Part shown: piece by piece, positions 18,120-27,095 of the stretch | Position numbering within the stretch: position 1 is the stretch's first letter | Layout of the letters: each line of letters starts with the position of its first letter | From: Vreelandella nigrificans | GTDB taxonomy: Bacteria; Pseudomonadota; Gammaproteobacteria; Pseudomonadales; Halomonadaceae | DNA: 64,000 nt | Assembly: GCF_002374315.1 (NCBI RefSeq) | Contig: NZ_NWUX01000008.1 | Location: forward strand, 62,001 to 126,000 | Direction: 5' to 3' | Program-made: the position numbers and the translations under genes | The notes under the pieces: model-generated | What the model saw: only the letters and a program-made list of their open reading frames with translations | The model's database searches: none | Told to the model about the DNA's origin: nothing

Positions 18120-19088
18120 ATGACAGATAACACGCAACGCTGGCTGATACTGGTCATGAGCCTCAGCGGGCGAGCGGGCACACCCCGCATGAGGATCTGG
18201 CGGGCACTACGCAGCTTAGGCGCAGCGGTAATGCGTGATGGTGTCTACCTACTACCGACAAGCCCAGCACGTAAAGAAGCGCTGCAGCAGCAGGCTGACG
18301 CCATCCGGGAGCTGGGAGGTAAAGCCCTCCTGCTTGAAATAGACGAATCCGCTATGGATACCGATGGACTGCTATTGCCGCTATTTGATCGTACCTCAGA
18401 TTTTCAGGATTTACTGGGGGAAGTTGCCGAATGGCAAGAGGCGTGCCCTGGCCTTGAGGAACGTGAAGCACAGCGCCGATTAATTCAGTTGCAGCGGCGT
18501 TGCCAAGCTATCGTAGAGGTTGATTTTTTCCCAGGGCTAGGAAGAGAGCGAGCCATCGCCGCTCTGGTAGAAGCTGAAGCGGTCTACAATCGCTGCTTCG
18601 TAACCGACGAACCCCATGCTATCCAAGCCGAGATCCCCCTGCGAGATCGAAGTGCATTTCGTGGGAAAGTATGGGCAACACGCCGCCGGCTTTGGGTAGA
18701 TCGCGTGGCATCGGCTTGGTTGATCCAGCGCTTCATAGACCCTGAGGCGCGCTTCCTGTGGCTAGAAAGCCCAGCGCAGTGCCCCCCTGAAGCATTGGGG
18801 TTCGATTTCGACGGCGCAACGTTTACCCATGTCGACAATAAGGTCACGTTTGAGGTGCTGATGGCAAGTTTTGGTCTGGATGGTGATACGGCTTTGTCCA
18901 GAGTGGCCGAGCTAGTTCACTACCTGGATGTGGGTGGTCTATCGGTACCCGAAGCAGTCGGTGTAAAACTAATGTTGGCCGGGGCTAGAGAGCGTTGTGA
19001 GAACGATGATGCGCTGCTTGAGCACATCGGAATGCTGCTTGATGATCTCTACCACGCATACCAGGTGGGTAACTCAGGAAATCAATAA
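18120..19088 (+). CDS. chrB: Chromate-responsive regulator ChrB
   Basis: 322 residues, the usual ChrB length. The N-terminal half (WLILVMSLSGRAGTPRMRIWRALR, then GAAVMRDGVYLLP) resembles a PaaX-like winged helix region. The C-terminal ChrB domain contains WVDRVASAWLIQRFIDPEARFLW and TFTHVDNKVTFEVLM, with candidate metal- or chromate-contacting residues. ChrB proteins act as chromate-sensing repressors of chrA. The start at 18120 is separated from the chrA start by a dyad-containing promoter region. The C-terminal domain alone exists as ChrB1 in other bacteria, so a catalytic role has also been proposed for it. Confidence 0.9.
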   Translation: MTDNTQRWLILVMSLSGRAGTPRMRIWRALRSLGAAVMRDGVYLLPTSPARKEALQQQADAIRELGGKALLLEIDESAMDTDGLLLPLFDRTSDFQDLLGEVAEWQEACPGLEEREAQRRLIQLQRRCQAIVEVDFFPGLGRERAIAALVEAEAVYNRCFVTDEPHAIQAEIPLRDRSAFRGKVWATRRRLWVDRVASAWLIQRFIDPEARFLWLESPAQCPPEALGFDFDGATFTHVDNKVTFEVLMASFGLDGDTALSRVAELVHYLDVGGLSVPEAVGVKLMLAGARERCENDDALLEHIGMLLDDLYHAYQVGNSGNQ

Positions 19089-19305
19089 TACACTACCTTA
19101 AAGACGCCGATGGGCCCATCGACAGCTGTTCGAGGGCATCATGAAGAAGCAAATAGGCGATGCCAAGCTACTCAAGCTGAGTGTACTAATGCCCCTCATT
19201 TACTCATCTGGATTGGACTTGATGTATGGTCGCTGTTTGGAAGGGCTCGGCCCGTTGATAGCCGCGTGTTATTGCCAATGAGCTAGTATCAAACTGTTAG
19301 TAGTA

Positions 19306-19340
19306 ATACCGTGACTGGGCAACGGCACCTGTCACGGTAT
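19306..19340. terminator. Hairpin between convergent chrB and dctM
   Basis: ATACCGTGAC at 19306-19315 pairs perfectly with GTCACGGTAT at 19331-19340 over a 15 nt loop. It lies between the convergent chrB and TRAP transporter genes, so a bidirectional terminator is likely, although U-runs are weak on both strands. The rest of the 19089-19409 gap holds no gene I can support. Confidence 0.5.
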
Positions 19341-19409
19341 TCATAAAACCACTCTGAAAACACCTCGCCTAACCAATAGCAAAACAATTTTGACTACCGT
19401 CAATTGCCA

Positions 19410-20699
19410 CTAAAACGCTTTTGGAAAGACCAGTTGTGGTAGATACAGAAAGACGCTTGGCAGCAGTATCATGGCGATAATTATCGACATAATGAGCACT
19501 ATCAGCGGTATCACTGCCATAAAAGCACGCGGCATGGAAACTTCGCCAATCTGCGTTGCGATAAGCAGGCAAATACCATACGGAGGCGTAATCAACCCGA
19601 GGGTGAGTGATAAAATCACTACCAGCGCCATGTGGATCTGGTTGATATCAGCAGCAATACACAGCCCCTGAATAATGGGGAGGAAGATAATGACTGCCGT
19701 CACCGGACTAAGGACGGTTCCAATCACTAACATAAACAGCATCACCAACAGCATGATGCCTACCTGCGATTGCGTTACGGACAGAATAAAGTTGGCGACC
19801 TCCTGAGCGATCCCCAAATACGAAATCAGCCACCCCATAATGCCTGCAGACGCTACGGCAAACATGGGTAACGAAAAGGCCACAACCGAGTCTGACAAAA
19901 TTCCTGGAAGTTGCCTGAAACGTATCGCTCGATAAAAAACAAAGGCCAACAACATACCGACCAGAACCGCTACCGAAGCCGCTTCCGTAGCAGTGAATAC
20001 TCCTAGGGTTATGCCACCCAGAACCACAAGCGGCAACACCATAGGTGGAGCAGCAGTGATAGCAGTACGCCCCATTTGACGGAAAGAGAACTTACCCGTT
20101 GCTTTAATATCATGCTTTCTCGCGATGTAATACACATACCCCATCTGCATCAAACCAACGAGTATCCCTGGCAGAATGCCTCCCATAAACAGAGCACCTA
20201 CCGATACGTTGCCGAAGGCACCGTAAATCACCATGAGAATCGAGGGCGGAATAATGCCCCCCAGCACGGACGATGCTGCCGTCAATGCCACAGCAAACGG
20301 CGCGGGATAGCCCGATTTTTTCATAGCAGGAATGAGTACTGCCCCCACGCTGGCAGTATCTGCAGCTGCAGACCCCGAGAGGCTGGCGAACATCATGGAT
20401 ACCATGACATTGATATGGCCCAGGCCGCCACGGACATGCCCAACGGTACTATCCGCAAAACGCAGCAGGCGGTCGGTGATTCCCCCATCGTTCATCAGCC
20501 GCCCTAACAGTAGGAAGAAAGGCACGGCCAGCAACGGGAATGAGTTAATGCTGGCAAACATCTGATTAACGACCGATGTTAAAGGCAGCCCCAATTGCAT
20601 GATCGTTAATATGGAAGCCACACCAATAGCAAAAGCGATAGGGACACTTAGGCCGATAAGAACCAGAAAACTGCCAATCAAGGTAATCAGTGGACTCAT
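19410..20699 (-). CDS. dctM: TRAP transporter large permease (DctM)
   Basis: 429 residues and about twelve membrane segments. Family landmarks are FFLLLGRLMNDGGITDRLLRFA near residues 61-82, SGSAAADTASVGAVLIPAM near 110-128 and PPSILMVIYG, and the C-terminal half has a second copy around LGLITPPYGICLLI. DctM carries the sodium-coupled transport path and works with DctQ and the periplasmic DctP. The ATG at 20699 overlaps the stop of dctQ by 4 bp (ATGA). It is the last gene of the long leftward operon that starts with the Lrp regulator at 27095. Confidence 0.95.
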   Translation of the reverse strand: MSPLITLIGSFLVLIGLSVPIAFAIGVASILTIMQLGLPLTSVVNQMFASINSFPLLAVPFFLLLGRLMNDGGITDRLLRFADSTVGHVRGGLGHINVMVSMMFASLSGSAAADTASVGAVLIPAMKKSGYPAPFAVALTAASSVLGGIIPPSILMVIYGAFGNVSVGALFMGGILPGILVGLMQMGYVYYIARKHDIKATGKFSFRQMGRTAITAAPPMVLPLVVLGGITLGVFTATEAASVAVLVGMLLAFVFYRAIRFRQLPGILSDSVVAFSLPMFAVASAGIMGWLISYLGIAQEVANFILSVTQSQVGIMLLVMLFMLVIGTVLSPVTAVIIFLPIIQGLCIAADINQIHMALVVILSLTLGLITPPYGICLLIATQIGEVSMPRAFMAVIPLIVLIMSIIIAMILLPSVFLYLPQLVFPKAF

Positions 20700-21202
20700 G
20701 ATTCAGGGGCCTCTCCACCATTTACCGCATCTCTACCAGCACGCAGCATGGCGATATCATCGCGAATAGTCTCAATAGAAAACAGCAGCATGGCGATACC
20801 TGCTACGGGGATCGCGGCGAACACATAGGCCATAGGCGTACCCAACGCTACCGAGCGTCGGTTCCAGCCCATATCCACCAGCACATTACCGTGCACAATC
20901 AGTACATAGATCACGGGCAGACAGGCTAGGCTACCGAATAGGCGCAATACGCGCTGAGTCATAACAAAGCTTGGAGGGAAAACGTCTACCACATAGTGCT
21001 TACGTTTACGCAGTGCAATGGCCGCCCCAATAAAGACCGCCCAAATGAAACAAGCCATAGCGACTTCATCGGTCCACGATACTGAAATTTTCAGGTAGTT
21101 ACGTGCTACCACCTGATAGAGTACCGTTAGGATAAAGGCTGCAAACAGCGAGCCTGCGATAAATGTTAGGAGTTTCTCCAACAGATCGTTTATTTTCCGC
21201 AT
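20696..21202 (-). CDS. dctQ: TRAP transporter small permease (DctQ)
   Basis: 168 residues with four membrane helices. The signature SVSWTDEVAMACFIWAVFIGAAIALRKRKHY at residues 39-69 is the DctQ core (W..E...Y.F.W..F.G......HI in relatives). It forms the membrane domain with DctM. The ATG at 21202 has an AGGGCAG ribosome site 60 bp after dctP. The ATGA overlap with dctM shows coupled translation, as usual in TRAP systems. Confidence 0.93.
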   Translation of the reverse strand: MRKINDLLEKLLTFIAGSLFAAFILTVLYQVVARNYLKISVSWTDEVAMACFIWAVFIGAAIALRKRKHYVVDVFPPSFVMTQRVLRLFGSLACLPVIYVLIVHGNVLVDMGWNRRSVALGTPMAYVFAAIPVAGIAMLLFSIETIRDDIAMLRAGRDAVNGGEAPES

Positions 21203-21278
21203 TTTTCTGCCCTTTCATTGGCGTACTGCTTCCAGATGAGTCAAAACGCAGCACGCCAAAGCGCTGATGGATCGCGGC

Positions 21279-22265
21279 TTACAGGTTGCGAATCGTTTCA
21301 AGCAGCTCAGTCAAACCACGCTCCTCAGCAAACTCGTCATGCAGAGGAACGACCGCATCAATGAAGGCCTGCTTGTCGACTTCGGTCACTGTTACACCCA
21401 ACTCCTCGAACTCCTGAATAAACTCGGCATCGTACTCCACCCCTTTTTCAGTGCCGAACTCACCCGCATTTTGGGCTGCTTTGAGAATGATGGCCTGATC
21501 CTCTTCCGAGAAGCGGTTGAAGCGGTTCTCACTGATGGAGATATGGCTCATCATCACCTGATGTTCGGTTTTGGCATGATAAGGAGCCACTTCATACAGG
21601 CGGCTCGAGTAATAGCCACTGATGGTGCTCTCGAAGGCCCCCACTACGCCAGTTTGCAGACCGGTGTAGATTTCTGTCCATGGTAGTGATGTCGTCAACG
21701 CACCGACTGATTGCCACATGTCAGCATCCAGGCGGGACCCCGTCACACGCATCTTGACACCTTGCATATCCGAAGGCTGGGTAACAGGCCCGGTATTGGT
21801 GCTCAAATTACGCGTTCCACCACCGGTCAGGCTCAACAACTTCAAGCCCACTCCTGACGTCTGCATAGCGTTGTCGAAGTAGTCAAACACGGGAGACTCG
21901 GGAGAGGTGGCAGCCTGGAATTTATCCATATCCTCAAACAGATAATTAAGACTGAAAATTTCAAACTCAGGGGTATAAGGCGAAATATTCATCACACCGC
22001 CAATGATCATATCGGTGGTACCGATACGAATTTCATCGACCATTGTCTGGTCGTTACCTAATTGGCCACCTGGGAAAATTTGTACATTGATACGCCCATC
22101 GGTCGCTTCTGCCACTTCGGCTTTAAATGCTTCAGCTGCATCAATCCAGGGATGAGGAGCACTTACTACCGTGCCCAGGCGTAAGGTCTCTGCCATAGCG
22201 GGGGAGATAAAAAGCATGGAAGTCGCGGCCACCAGGGCCAAGCGCGAAAGCGTACGTTTTGTCAT
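21279..22265 (-). CDS. dctP: TRAP transporter solute-binding protein (DctP family)
   Basis: 328 residues with a Sec signal peptide cleaved after SPAMA. The mature protein begins ETLRLGTVVSAPHPWIDAAEAF and contains IFPGGQLGNDQTMVDEIRIG and the carboxylate-contacting arginine expected in MRVTGSRLD. LPWTEIYTGLQTGVVGAFEST is the standard DctP block. The ligand is therefore probably a carboxylated organic anion; its identity cannot be read. It is separated from the upstream enzymes of the same operon by a 139 bp gap containing a 17 bp tandem repeat, so it may also have its own promoter. Confidence 0.93.
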   Translation of the reverse strand: MTKRTLSRLALVAATSMLFISPAMAETLRLGTVVSAPHPWIDAAEAFKAEVAEATDGRINVQIFPGGQLGNDQTMVDEIRIGTTDMIIGGVMNISPYTPEFEIFSLNYLFEDMDKFQAATSPESPVFDYFDNAMQTSGVGLKLLSLTGGGTRNLSTNTGPVTQPSDMQGVKMRVTGSRLDADMWQSVGALTTSLPWTEIYTGLQTGVVGAFESTISGYYSSRLYEVAPYHAKTEHQVMMSHISISENRFNRFSEEDQAIILKAAQNAGEFGTEKGVEYDAEFIQEFEELGVTVTEVDKQAFIDAVVPLHDEFAEERGLTELLETIRNL

Positions 22266-22305
22266 GGGGACGTTCCTCTTATATATTTTCTAGCTGTCTA
22301 TAGCT

Positions 22306-22356
22306 GCTAACTGCCGATAGGTACTAACTGTTTATAGGTGCTAACTGCCTATAGAT
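22306..22356. repeat. 17 bp tandem repeat upstream of dctP
   Basis: Three adjacent 17 bp units, roughly GCTAACTGCCTATAGGT (22306-22322, 22323-22339, 22340-22356), lie about 40 bp upstream of the dctP start, with a partial fourth unit before them. The unit is non-coding. Confidence 0.85.
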
Positions 22357-22404
22357 ACTCGCCAGGGATGTGCCAACGTTTTAAAAGTGGGCCGCTTGTT
22401 TAAT

Positions 22405-22983
22405 CTATGCCCCCGACACGGGTTCACCGAGGGTATGCATCAGCCGGTTCGCCCAGCCAAACAGAGTGGTTGAGAGAGTAAGATCCAAAATTTCCTGATC
22501 ATCCAACCCTACTTCACGGAGGCTGGCAATATCATCGTCGGTTACTTTGGGAGGACACTCAGAGAGCCGCATACCGAACTTAAGGATGGCACGCTGGCGT
22601 GCATCGATATCCGCCTTTTCACCATTGAAGAAGATCTCCTGCATCACCCGCTCGTCACGCGTCAGGTTGTTATAACGCTGAGCATGCACGGCAGCGCAGT
22701 AGATACAGCGGTTGACGACCGATGCTGCCACAGCACCCAGCTCCCGCTCTTCACGGGATAAACCGCCCTTGTCATACATGATGCCGTTAAATAGAGATGT
22801 GCGGATACGCAGCGGCTCAGGATCATGCGCCAACACCAGTACATAGTCAGAAATTTTGGTGTTGGAAGGCGTCTCTTTCAGCGCTTCCTGTTGAGCAGGC
22901 GTCGCCTTATCAAAATCAATTGGGGTGATATGGGGCCGCCACGTGGGTACCCGGGTGGTGAACTTGTGAATGACACGACTCAT
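22405..22983 (-). CDS. AhpD-like peroxidase-related protein (Avi_7169-type)
   Basis: 192 residues. The AhpD/carboxymuconolactone decarboxylase redox motif CIYCAAVHAQR (C-x2-C-x3-H) lies near residues 93-103, with the conserved SREERELGAVAASVVNRC helix before it. Such proteins form thiol-peroxidase trimers. It resembles the group described as alkylhydroperoxidase-domain, Avi_7169 family, which is repeatedly found beside an Avi_7170-type CMD partner, here the gene immediately upstream with a 4 bp ATGA overlap. Likely job: reducing a peroxide or reactive intermediate made by the neighbouring flavin monooxygenase. The substrate is unknown. Confidence 0.75.
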   Translation of the reverse strand: MSRVIHKFTTRVPTWRPHITPIDFDKATPAQQEALKETPSNTKISDYVLVLAHDPEPLRIRTSLFNGIMYDKGGLSREERELGAVAASVVNRCIYCAAVHAQRYNNLTRDERVMQEIFFNGEKADIDARQRAILKFGMRLSECPPKVTDDDIASLREVGLDDQEILDLTLSTTLFGWANRLMHTLGEPVSGA

Positions 22984-23474
22984 TGGCTTTTCCCCATCAC
23001 ACTCAGCACAGCAGCAACGCGCAGCTGGTAGTTAACGAAAGCGACCAACCCGGCTAAGCGGACAATATCAGCTTCATCAATGCCTACGGTACGTAGGGAA
23101 CTGATTGTTGCTTCGCTGGCATCTCGTGGTCGCTCGGTGACCAAATCAACGTAATCCACCATCGCTACCAAACGCTGCTCATCCGCAGGCGGCATTTCTC
23201 CTGGAAGGGCAAGTTGGTAAGGATCCGCATCATCGCCATACCCGGCAAGCAAATCAGCGTAGTGCTGTGTCAGCCCGGATTGCTGGCAAATTCTCGCCAT
23301 ACGACATGCCAGTGCCGCTCTTAGGTTGGCAGGCAGGTTCCCGGCATCGCTGGGTAGCAGTGCAGCCTCATAAGATGCTTGAGTCAGCTCCATCAACTTG
23401 CCGCGCATAGTCAGGGCTTCGGCCAGCGGCCCGCTGCTGGGCACGCCAGCGGCTGTTTCAAGTACATGTGACAT
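22980..23474 (-). CDS. CMD-domain protein without redox cysteines (Avi_7170-type)
   Basis: 164 residues. The fold is a carboxymuconolactone-decarboxylase-like helical domain (LRAALACRMARICQQSGLTQHY, then VAMVDYVDLVTERPRDAS and VRLAGLVAFVNYQLRVAAV), but the C-x2-C pair of AhpD is replaced (CRMARIC), so it is probably not an active peroxidase alone. It matches my memory of the Avi_7170 CMD group that pairs with the Avi_7169 group. The ATG at 23474 has an AAGGAA ribosome site. A hetero-oligomer with the next gene product is the simplest reading. Confidence 0.7.
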   Translation of the reverse strand: MSHVLETAAGVPSSGPLAEALTMRGKLMELTQASYEAALLPSDAGNLPANLRAALACRMARICQQSGLTQHYADLLAGYGDDADPYQLALPGEMPPADEQRLVAMVDYVDLVTERPRDASEATISSLRTVGIDEADIVRLAGLVAFVNYQLRVAAVLSVMGKSQ

Positions 23475-23522
23475 TTCGGTTCCTTAACATTGAAATACAA
23501 AGACGACGTTAGCGCTACGCAT

Positions 23523-24977
23523 TCAAGGCAATGGGGAAGGCTCCCACTCATCCCCCAGTAGTTCCGGAGAGTCGTAATGTTCGAGTATCTGCCAGTGACG
23601 CTCGATATCTTCTCGATAAAAGCCTGCAGCGATTGCGCCTGCCAGCCAACTGGCTCCTTCGCTGATCCCAGGAATGTCACCGCTGACCTTGCCTAAGCTA
23701 ATAGAGGCACCATAATTGAAGCAGTGGATATTACGCAGCCAAGGGGCCGCTCCTGGCTCTCGCTCCTGGAAGGCAAAGTCGCGATCCACGTAAGGAAAAT
23801 TGCCTAACTCTTCGTGTTGAAACTCGGCAGGTGGCTGATACCGGTCACGCCACAGCAGAATACGATCGGCATACCCAGCCAGCTCGGTACGAGCCAGTGG
23901 GTCAACTTCAAACCCAGTACCCAGAATCAGAAAGTCGCAGCGAACCTGTTTGCCCTGCTGGGTCGTGATCACCACTTCCGGCCCTTCAACTCGGATATTT
24001 TCAATGCCACAACCAAAGTGAAAATAAGCATTATCATGACGGCTGACGCGCAACGTCGAGCCACGAGGAGGCGGCGTTTGGGTGATAAAAGAGTAGTGCA
24101 TAATGCGCCAGCGCCACTCATCCGGCAGCGTTGCGTAGCCATGGGTAAAGCCATAGGAGCCAATACCCATCATTTTGTTGATCGTCGGCATCTGCTGACG
24201 GCGAATCAAGAAGCGAACCTCGCTGGCTCCATGCTCCAGCGCCTCAGCTGCATTATCAATCGCCGAAGCGCCTACCCCCACCACGACCACGCGCTTCCCC
24301 TTAAGGGCAGTAAAATCGATATCGTCCGCCGTGTGCGCCCAAATAGAGGCTGGCAAACCAGCAACGAAATCGGGAACCTTGGGAGCACCGGTACCTTCAC
24401 GGCCAGTCGCCATAATCAGTTTACGTGTCAGAACACGTTCAGCCGTCGCCCCCTCGCCTGAAAGCTCAAGGCTGAGTAGCTCTCCCTCGGGCTTAACATG
24501 CTCAACCTTGACACTATTTTCGACCGGCAGGTTGAGAACTTCACGGTACCAGCAAAGGTACTCCATCCAGGTAGGCCGAGGGATCTTGTCAAGAATTTCC
24601 CAGGCCTCGGTACCAAACTGCGCCTCATACCAAGCCCGGAAGGTCAATGAGGCAAACCCATAGCTGGGTCCTGGTAATGTTTTCGGCGAACGCAGCGTCT
24701 CCATGCGGGCATAGTTCATCCAGGGCCCTTCTTTACCCGCCGGGTTGCGGTCAAAAATACGGATATTAGCGATACCTCCCGACAATAGCGCGAAAGCCGC
24801 CACTAAACCGCACTGACCACCGCCCACAATCACTACATCGTAAACGTGCTGCCCATCCTCCCTCTCCAATGGAGGAACCCAGTTAGAAGGTGGCAGGTTC
24901 AGACAGGCGAGGTCGTACTTCACACGAGCATTCAAGGCTTCAAGGCCGGCACCGGCCAAAGAGGGAGTGAGGGTCAT
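23523..24977 (-). CDS. FAD-dependent NAD(P)H monooxygenase-like flavoprotein
   Basis: 484 residues. The FAD dinucleotide fold reads VVIVGGGQCGLVAAFALL near residues 49-66, and a second Rossmann motif VVVVGVGASAIDNAAEAL near 230-247 should bind NAD(P)H. RKLIMATGREG and FLILGTGFEVD are the ATG/GTG motifs of flavoprotein monooxygenases. The layout resembles flavin-containing and Baeyer-Villiger monooxygenases, but the classical FxGxxxHxxxY/W fingerprint is not evident. The start overlaps the stop of the class V enzyme gene by 4 bp, so the two are translationally coupled. A tailored oxygenation of the compound imported by the TRAP transporter is a fair guess. Confidence 0.8.
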   Translation of the reverse strand: MTLTPSLAGAGLEALNARVKYDLACLNLPPSNWVPPLEREDGQHVYDVVIVGGGQCGLVAAFALLSGGIANIRIFDRNPAGKEGPWMNYARMETLRSPKTLPGPSYGFASLTFRAWYEAQFGTEAWEILDKIPRPTWMEYLCWYREVLNLPVENSVKVEHVKPEGELLSLELSGEGATAERVLTRKLIMATGREGTGAPKVPDFVAGLPASIWAHTADDIDFTALKGKRVVVVGVGASAIDNAAEALEHGASEVRFLIRRQQMPTINKMMGIGSYGFTHGYATLPDEWRWRIMHYSFITQTPPPRGSTLRVSRHDNAYFHFGCGIENIRVEGPEVVITTQQGKQVRCDFLILGTGFEVDPLARTELAGYADRILLWRDRYQPPAEFQHEELGNFPYVDRDFAFQEREPGAAPWLRNIHCFNYGASISLGKVSGDIPGISEGASWLAGAIAAGFYREDIERHWQILEHYDSPELLGDEWEPSPLP

Positions 24978-26623
24978 GGCATCATCTCGGCTTGTGTCTG
25001 CATGGCCTGTTCGGCTTCATGGGGCCACCAGAACCAACGAACAGGTACATCTTCAGCGTGACGGTCGTCGGGTAAAGGCAGGGCTTTCGCCTGTTCGACC
25101 AACTCAAGCGCTCTGGCAAAGCAATCGAGTGCTGTGGACTCGCAGACGGTTCCAACAGACGCACTCGTCGTAAAAAGCGCATCCAACAGGCATGGCGTTA
25201 CTGGCTCTTCGGATTGAGCTGACGCTTCAGGGCGCTGGGCAACCCAAACACCACTATGTTCATCAACAGAGTAAAGTTTCATCAATACCGGGGCATAACG
25301 CGCAATAAACTCGACCGCTGATATTACATAGTTAGCCGTCTCATTGCTAAAAAAGAAGTTAAATCCGAGCCTTACCCAACCTGGGCGATATATGCTTCTA
25401 CCTTTTTGGACTAAAGTTTCATGCGCTGCTGCCGTCTCGCTATCAATGGAAAGCAGTTCATGACCATAAGGGCCAGCACAGGAACAGCCGCCTCTTGCCT
25501 GAATACCGAACAGATCATTCAACATAGCAACCACGAGGTTATGGTGTATCGCCCTGCCTCCAGCAGTAATGTTGAACGAGAAGATTGCCAGCCTGGGCGC
25601 ATCAAGTGATCCAAGTAGGCTTAGGTTTGCTATTTTTTGCCAACGTGCCACTGCGATGGTCACCAATTCTTTCTCGCGTAACTCAATGGCCTCGGTGCCG
25701 ACTTTCGCTTTGATACGAAACGCCAACCCTGCTCGAATATCCCCTAAAATATTGGGCGTACCCGCCTCCTCCCGACGCTCGACATTCTGAACATATCGAT
25801 GATGGGACGCTGTTACATAGGATACCGTGCCGCCACCGGCAATGGACGGCTTCGCATTGCGGCACACCGCTTTGCGAATCACCAGTACGCCGGAACTCCC
25901 AGGCCCACCGACAAACTTATGGGGGGAAAGAAAGATAGCATCCAAATGATCGTCCTGGCCGCTGCCTGCCATATTGATCGCCACATAGGGCCCACTTGCC
26001 GCATAGTCGAATACGGCCAAGCCACCATATTGATGCGCTAACTTGGCTATTTTGGCCACGGGCGACAGAATCCCCGTTACATTCGAAGCAGCCGAAAACG
26101 CTACGACTTTAATCTCGCGCTCGGCATGTGCCCGTAACTGCTGCTCCAGCACCCTCAAATCAACAAGACCATGGCTGTCCAGAGGGATCCGCACCAAATC
26201 AACATCGCACTCGCGCCATACCAGATCATTCGAGTGGTGCTCATAGGGGCCAACGAAAACAACTGGCTTAGCGACCTTCTCAGCCACTTGCCCATGGGTC
26301 AATTCCAGAATACGGCAGCAGCGATCTATCGCTGCAGTAGCACCAGCGCCAGCAAAAATGACCGCATACTCGTCATCAGCACCTACGGATTCCGCCACTG
26401 CTTGGCGAGCAGCTTCCCGTAGCCGCGTGGTCATTTTACCGGTGTAAGAGGTTTCGGTATGGGTGTTGGCGTAGAGAGGCAACACCTCCTCCTGAATTGC
26501 CCGCTCTACTATGTCTAGCGCCCTTCCCGATGCCGTGTAATCGGCATAGAGCAAGGGACATACGCCAAACGGGCCGGGGATCGAGCGCCCTTCGCCAATC
26601 ACCCCACTCTGCAGGCTCTCCAT
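24974..26623 (-). CDS. Class V aminotransferase / cysteine-desulfurase-like PLP enzyme with C-terminal extension
   Basis: About 549 residues from the ATG at 26623, which lies 4 bases after the lrp stop and gives the compact N-terminus expected (GPFG...YADYTASGRAL). An ATG at 26698 would overlap lrp by 71 bp. The core has HHSNDLVWRE, DYAASGPYV and the PLP lysine in SPHKFVGG, then the flexible-loop cysteines GGCSCAGPYGHELL. This is the class V fold shared by cysteine desulfurases and kynureninase-like enzymes. About 100 residues beyond the core (from roughly EHSGVWV) are an extra C-terminal part. It could act as a desulfurase, lyase or transaminase; the reaction is unknown. Confidence 0.75.
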   Translation of the reverse strand: MESLQSGVIGEGRSIPGPFGVCPLLYADYTASGRALDIVERAIQEEVLPLYANTHTETSYTGKMTTRLREAARQAVAESVGADDEYAVIFAGAGATAAIDRCCRILELTHGQVAEKVAKPVVFVGPYEHHSNDLVWRECDVDLVRIPLDSHGLVDLRVLEQQLRAHAEREIKVVAFSAASNVTGILSPVAKIAKLAHQYGGLAVFDYAASGPYVAINMAGSGQDDHLDAIFLSPHKFVGGPGSSGVLVIRKAVCRNAKPSIAGGGTVSYVTASHHRYVQNVERREEAGTPNILGDIRAGLAFRIKAKVGTEAIELREKELVTIAVARWQKIANLSLLGSLDAPRLAIFSFNITAGGRAIHHNLVVAMLNDLFGIQARGGCSCAGPYGHELLSIDSETAAAHETLVQKGRSIYRPGWVRLGFNFFFSNETANYVISAVEFIARYAPVLMKLYSVDEHSGVWVAQRPEASAQSEEPVTPCLLDALFTTSASVGTVCESTALDCFARALELVEQAKALPLPDDRHAEDVPVRWFWWPHEAEQAMQTQAEMMP

Positions 26624-26627
26624 CCAT

Positions 26628-27095
26628 TCATGAGAGATCGCCGAGGGGGAGCTCGGTGGTTTTCTTGACTTGTTCCATTGAGAAGCACGATGTGACATTA
26701 CTGAGCTCTATTCTCGCAATAAGCCTTTTATAAAAGGCGTCATAAGACTGGTTATTACGCGTAATGACCTTGAGTAAGTAGTCGTATTCACCAGCCAGAC
26801 GATTAACTTCTACGATCTCAGGAAAATCCTTAACCGTTTCCTGAAATGCATTAAGCCAGGCCTGGTTATGTTTATCTGTTTTAACCATCACAAACACGGT
26901 GAGACTAAGATCCAATTTCTCAGGGTTCAGTACGGCAATTCTTTTTTCTATGATTCCGTCTTTTTCCAGCTTTTGTATTCGCCGCCAACATGGCGTAACC
27001 GAGAGACCAACCCCCTCTGCAAGCTGCGCAATAGAAAGAGTATCATCGCGCTGAAGCTGTTCAAGAATTTTCAAATCAAAACGGTCAATAAGCAA
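26628..27095 (-). CDS. Lrp/AsnC-family transcriptional regulator
   Basis: 155 residues. The helix-turn-helix reads DLKILEQLQRDDTLSIAQLA and GLSVTPCWRRIQKLEKDGII, followed by the RAM ligand-sensing domain (VFVMVKTDKHNQAW, VNRLAGEYDYLLKVI). The start is a TTG at 27095 with a good AGGGGA ribosome site. It is the first gene of the leftward class V/FMO/CMD/TRAP operon and very likely its autoregulator. Lrp-type sensors usually bind amino acids, which fits a PLP-enzyme pathway and hints that the substrate is an amino acid or derivative. Confidence 0.9.
   Translation of the reverse strand: MLIDRFDLKILEQLQRDDTLSIAQLAEGVGLSVTPCWRRIQKLEKDGIIEKRIAVLNPEKLDLSLTVFVMVKTDKHNQAWLNAFQETVKDFPEIVEVNRLAGEYDYLLKVITRNNQSYDAFYKRLIARIELSNVTSCFSMEQVKKTTELPLGDLS

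Noticed and set aside
19140..19280. 46-codon open frame starting ATGAAGAAGCAAATAGG
   Set aside because: No ribosome site, no family resemblance, and it lies in an intergenic region; it may be chance.
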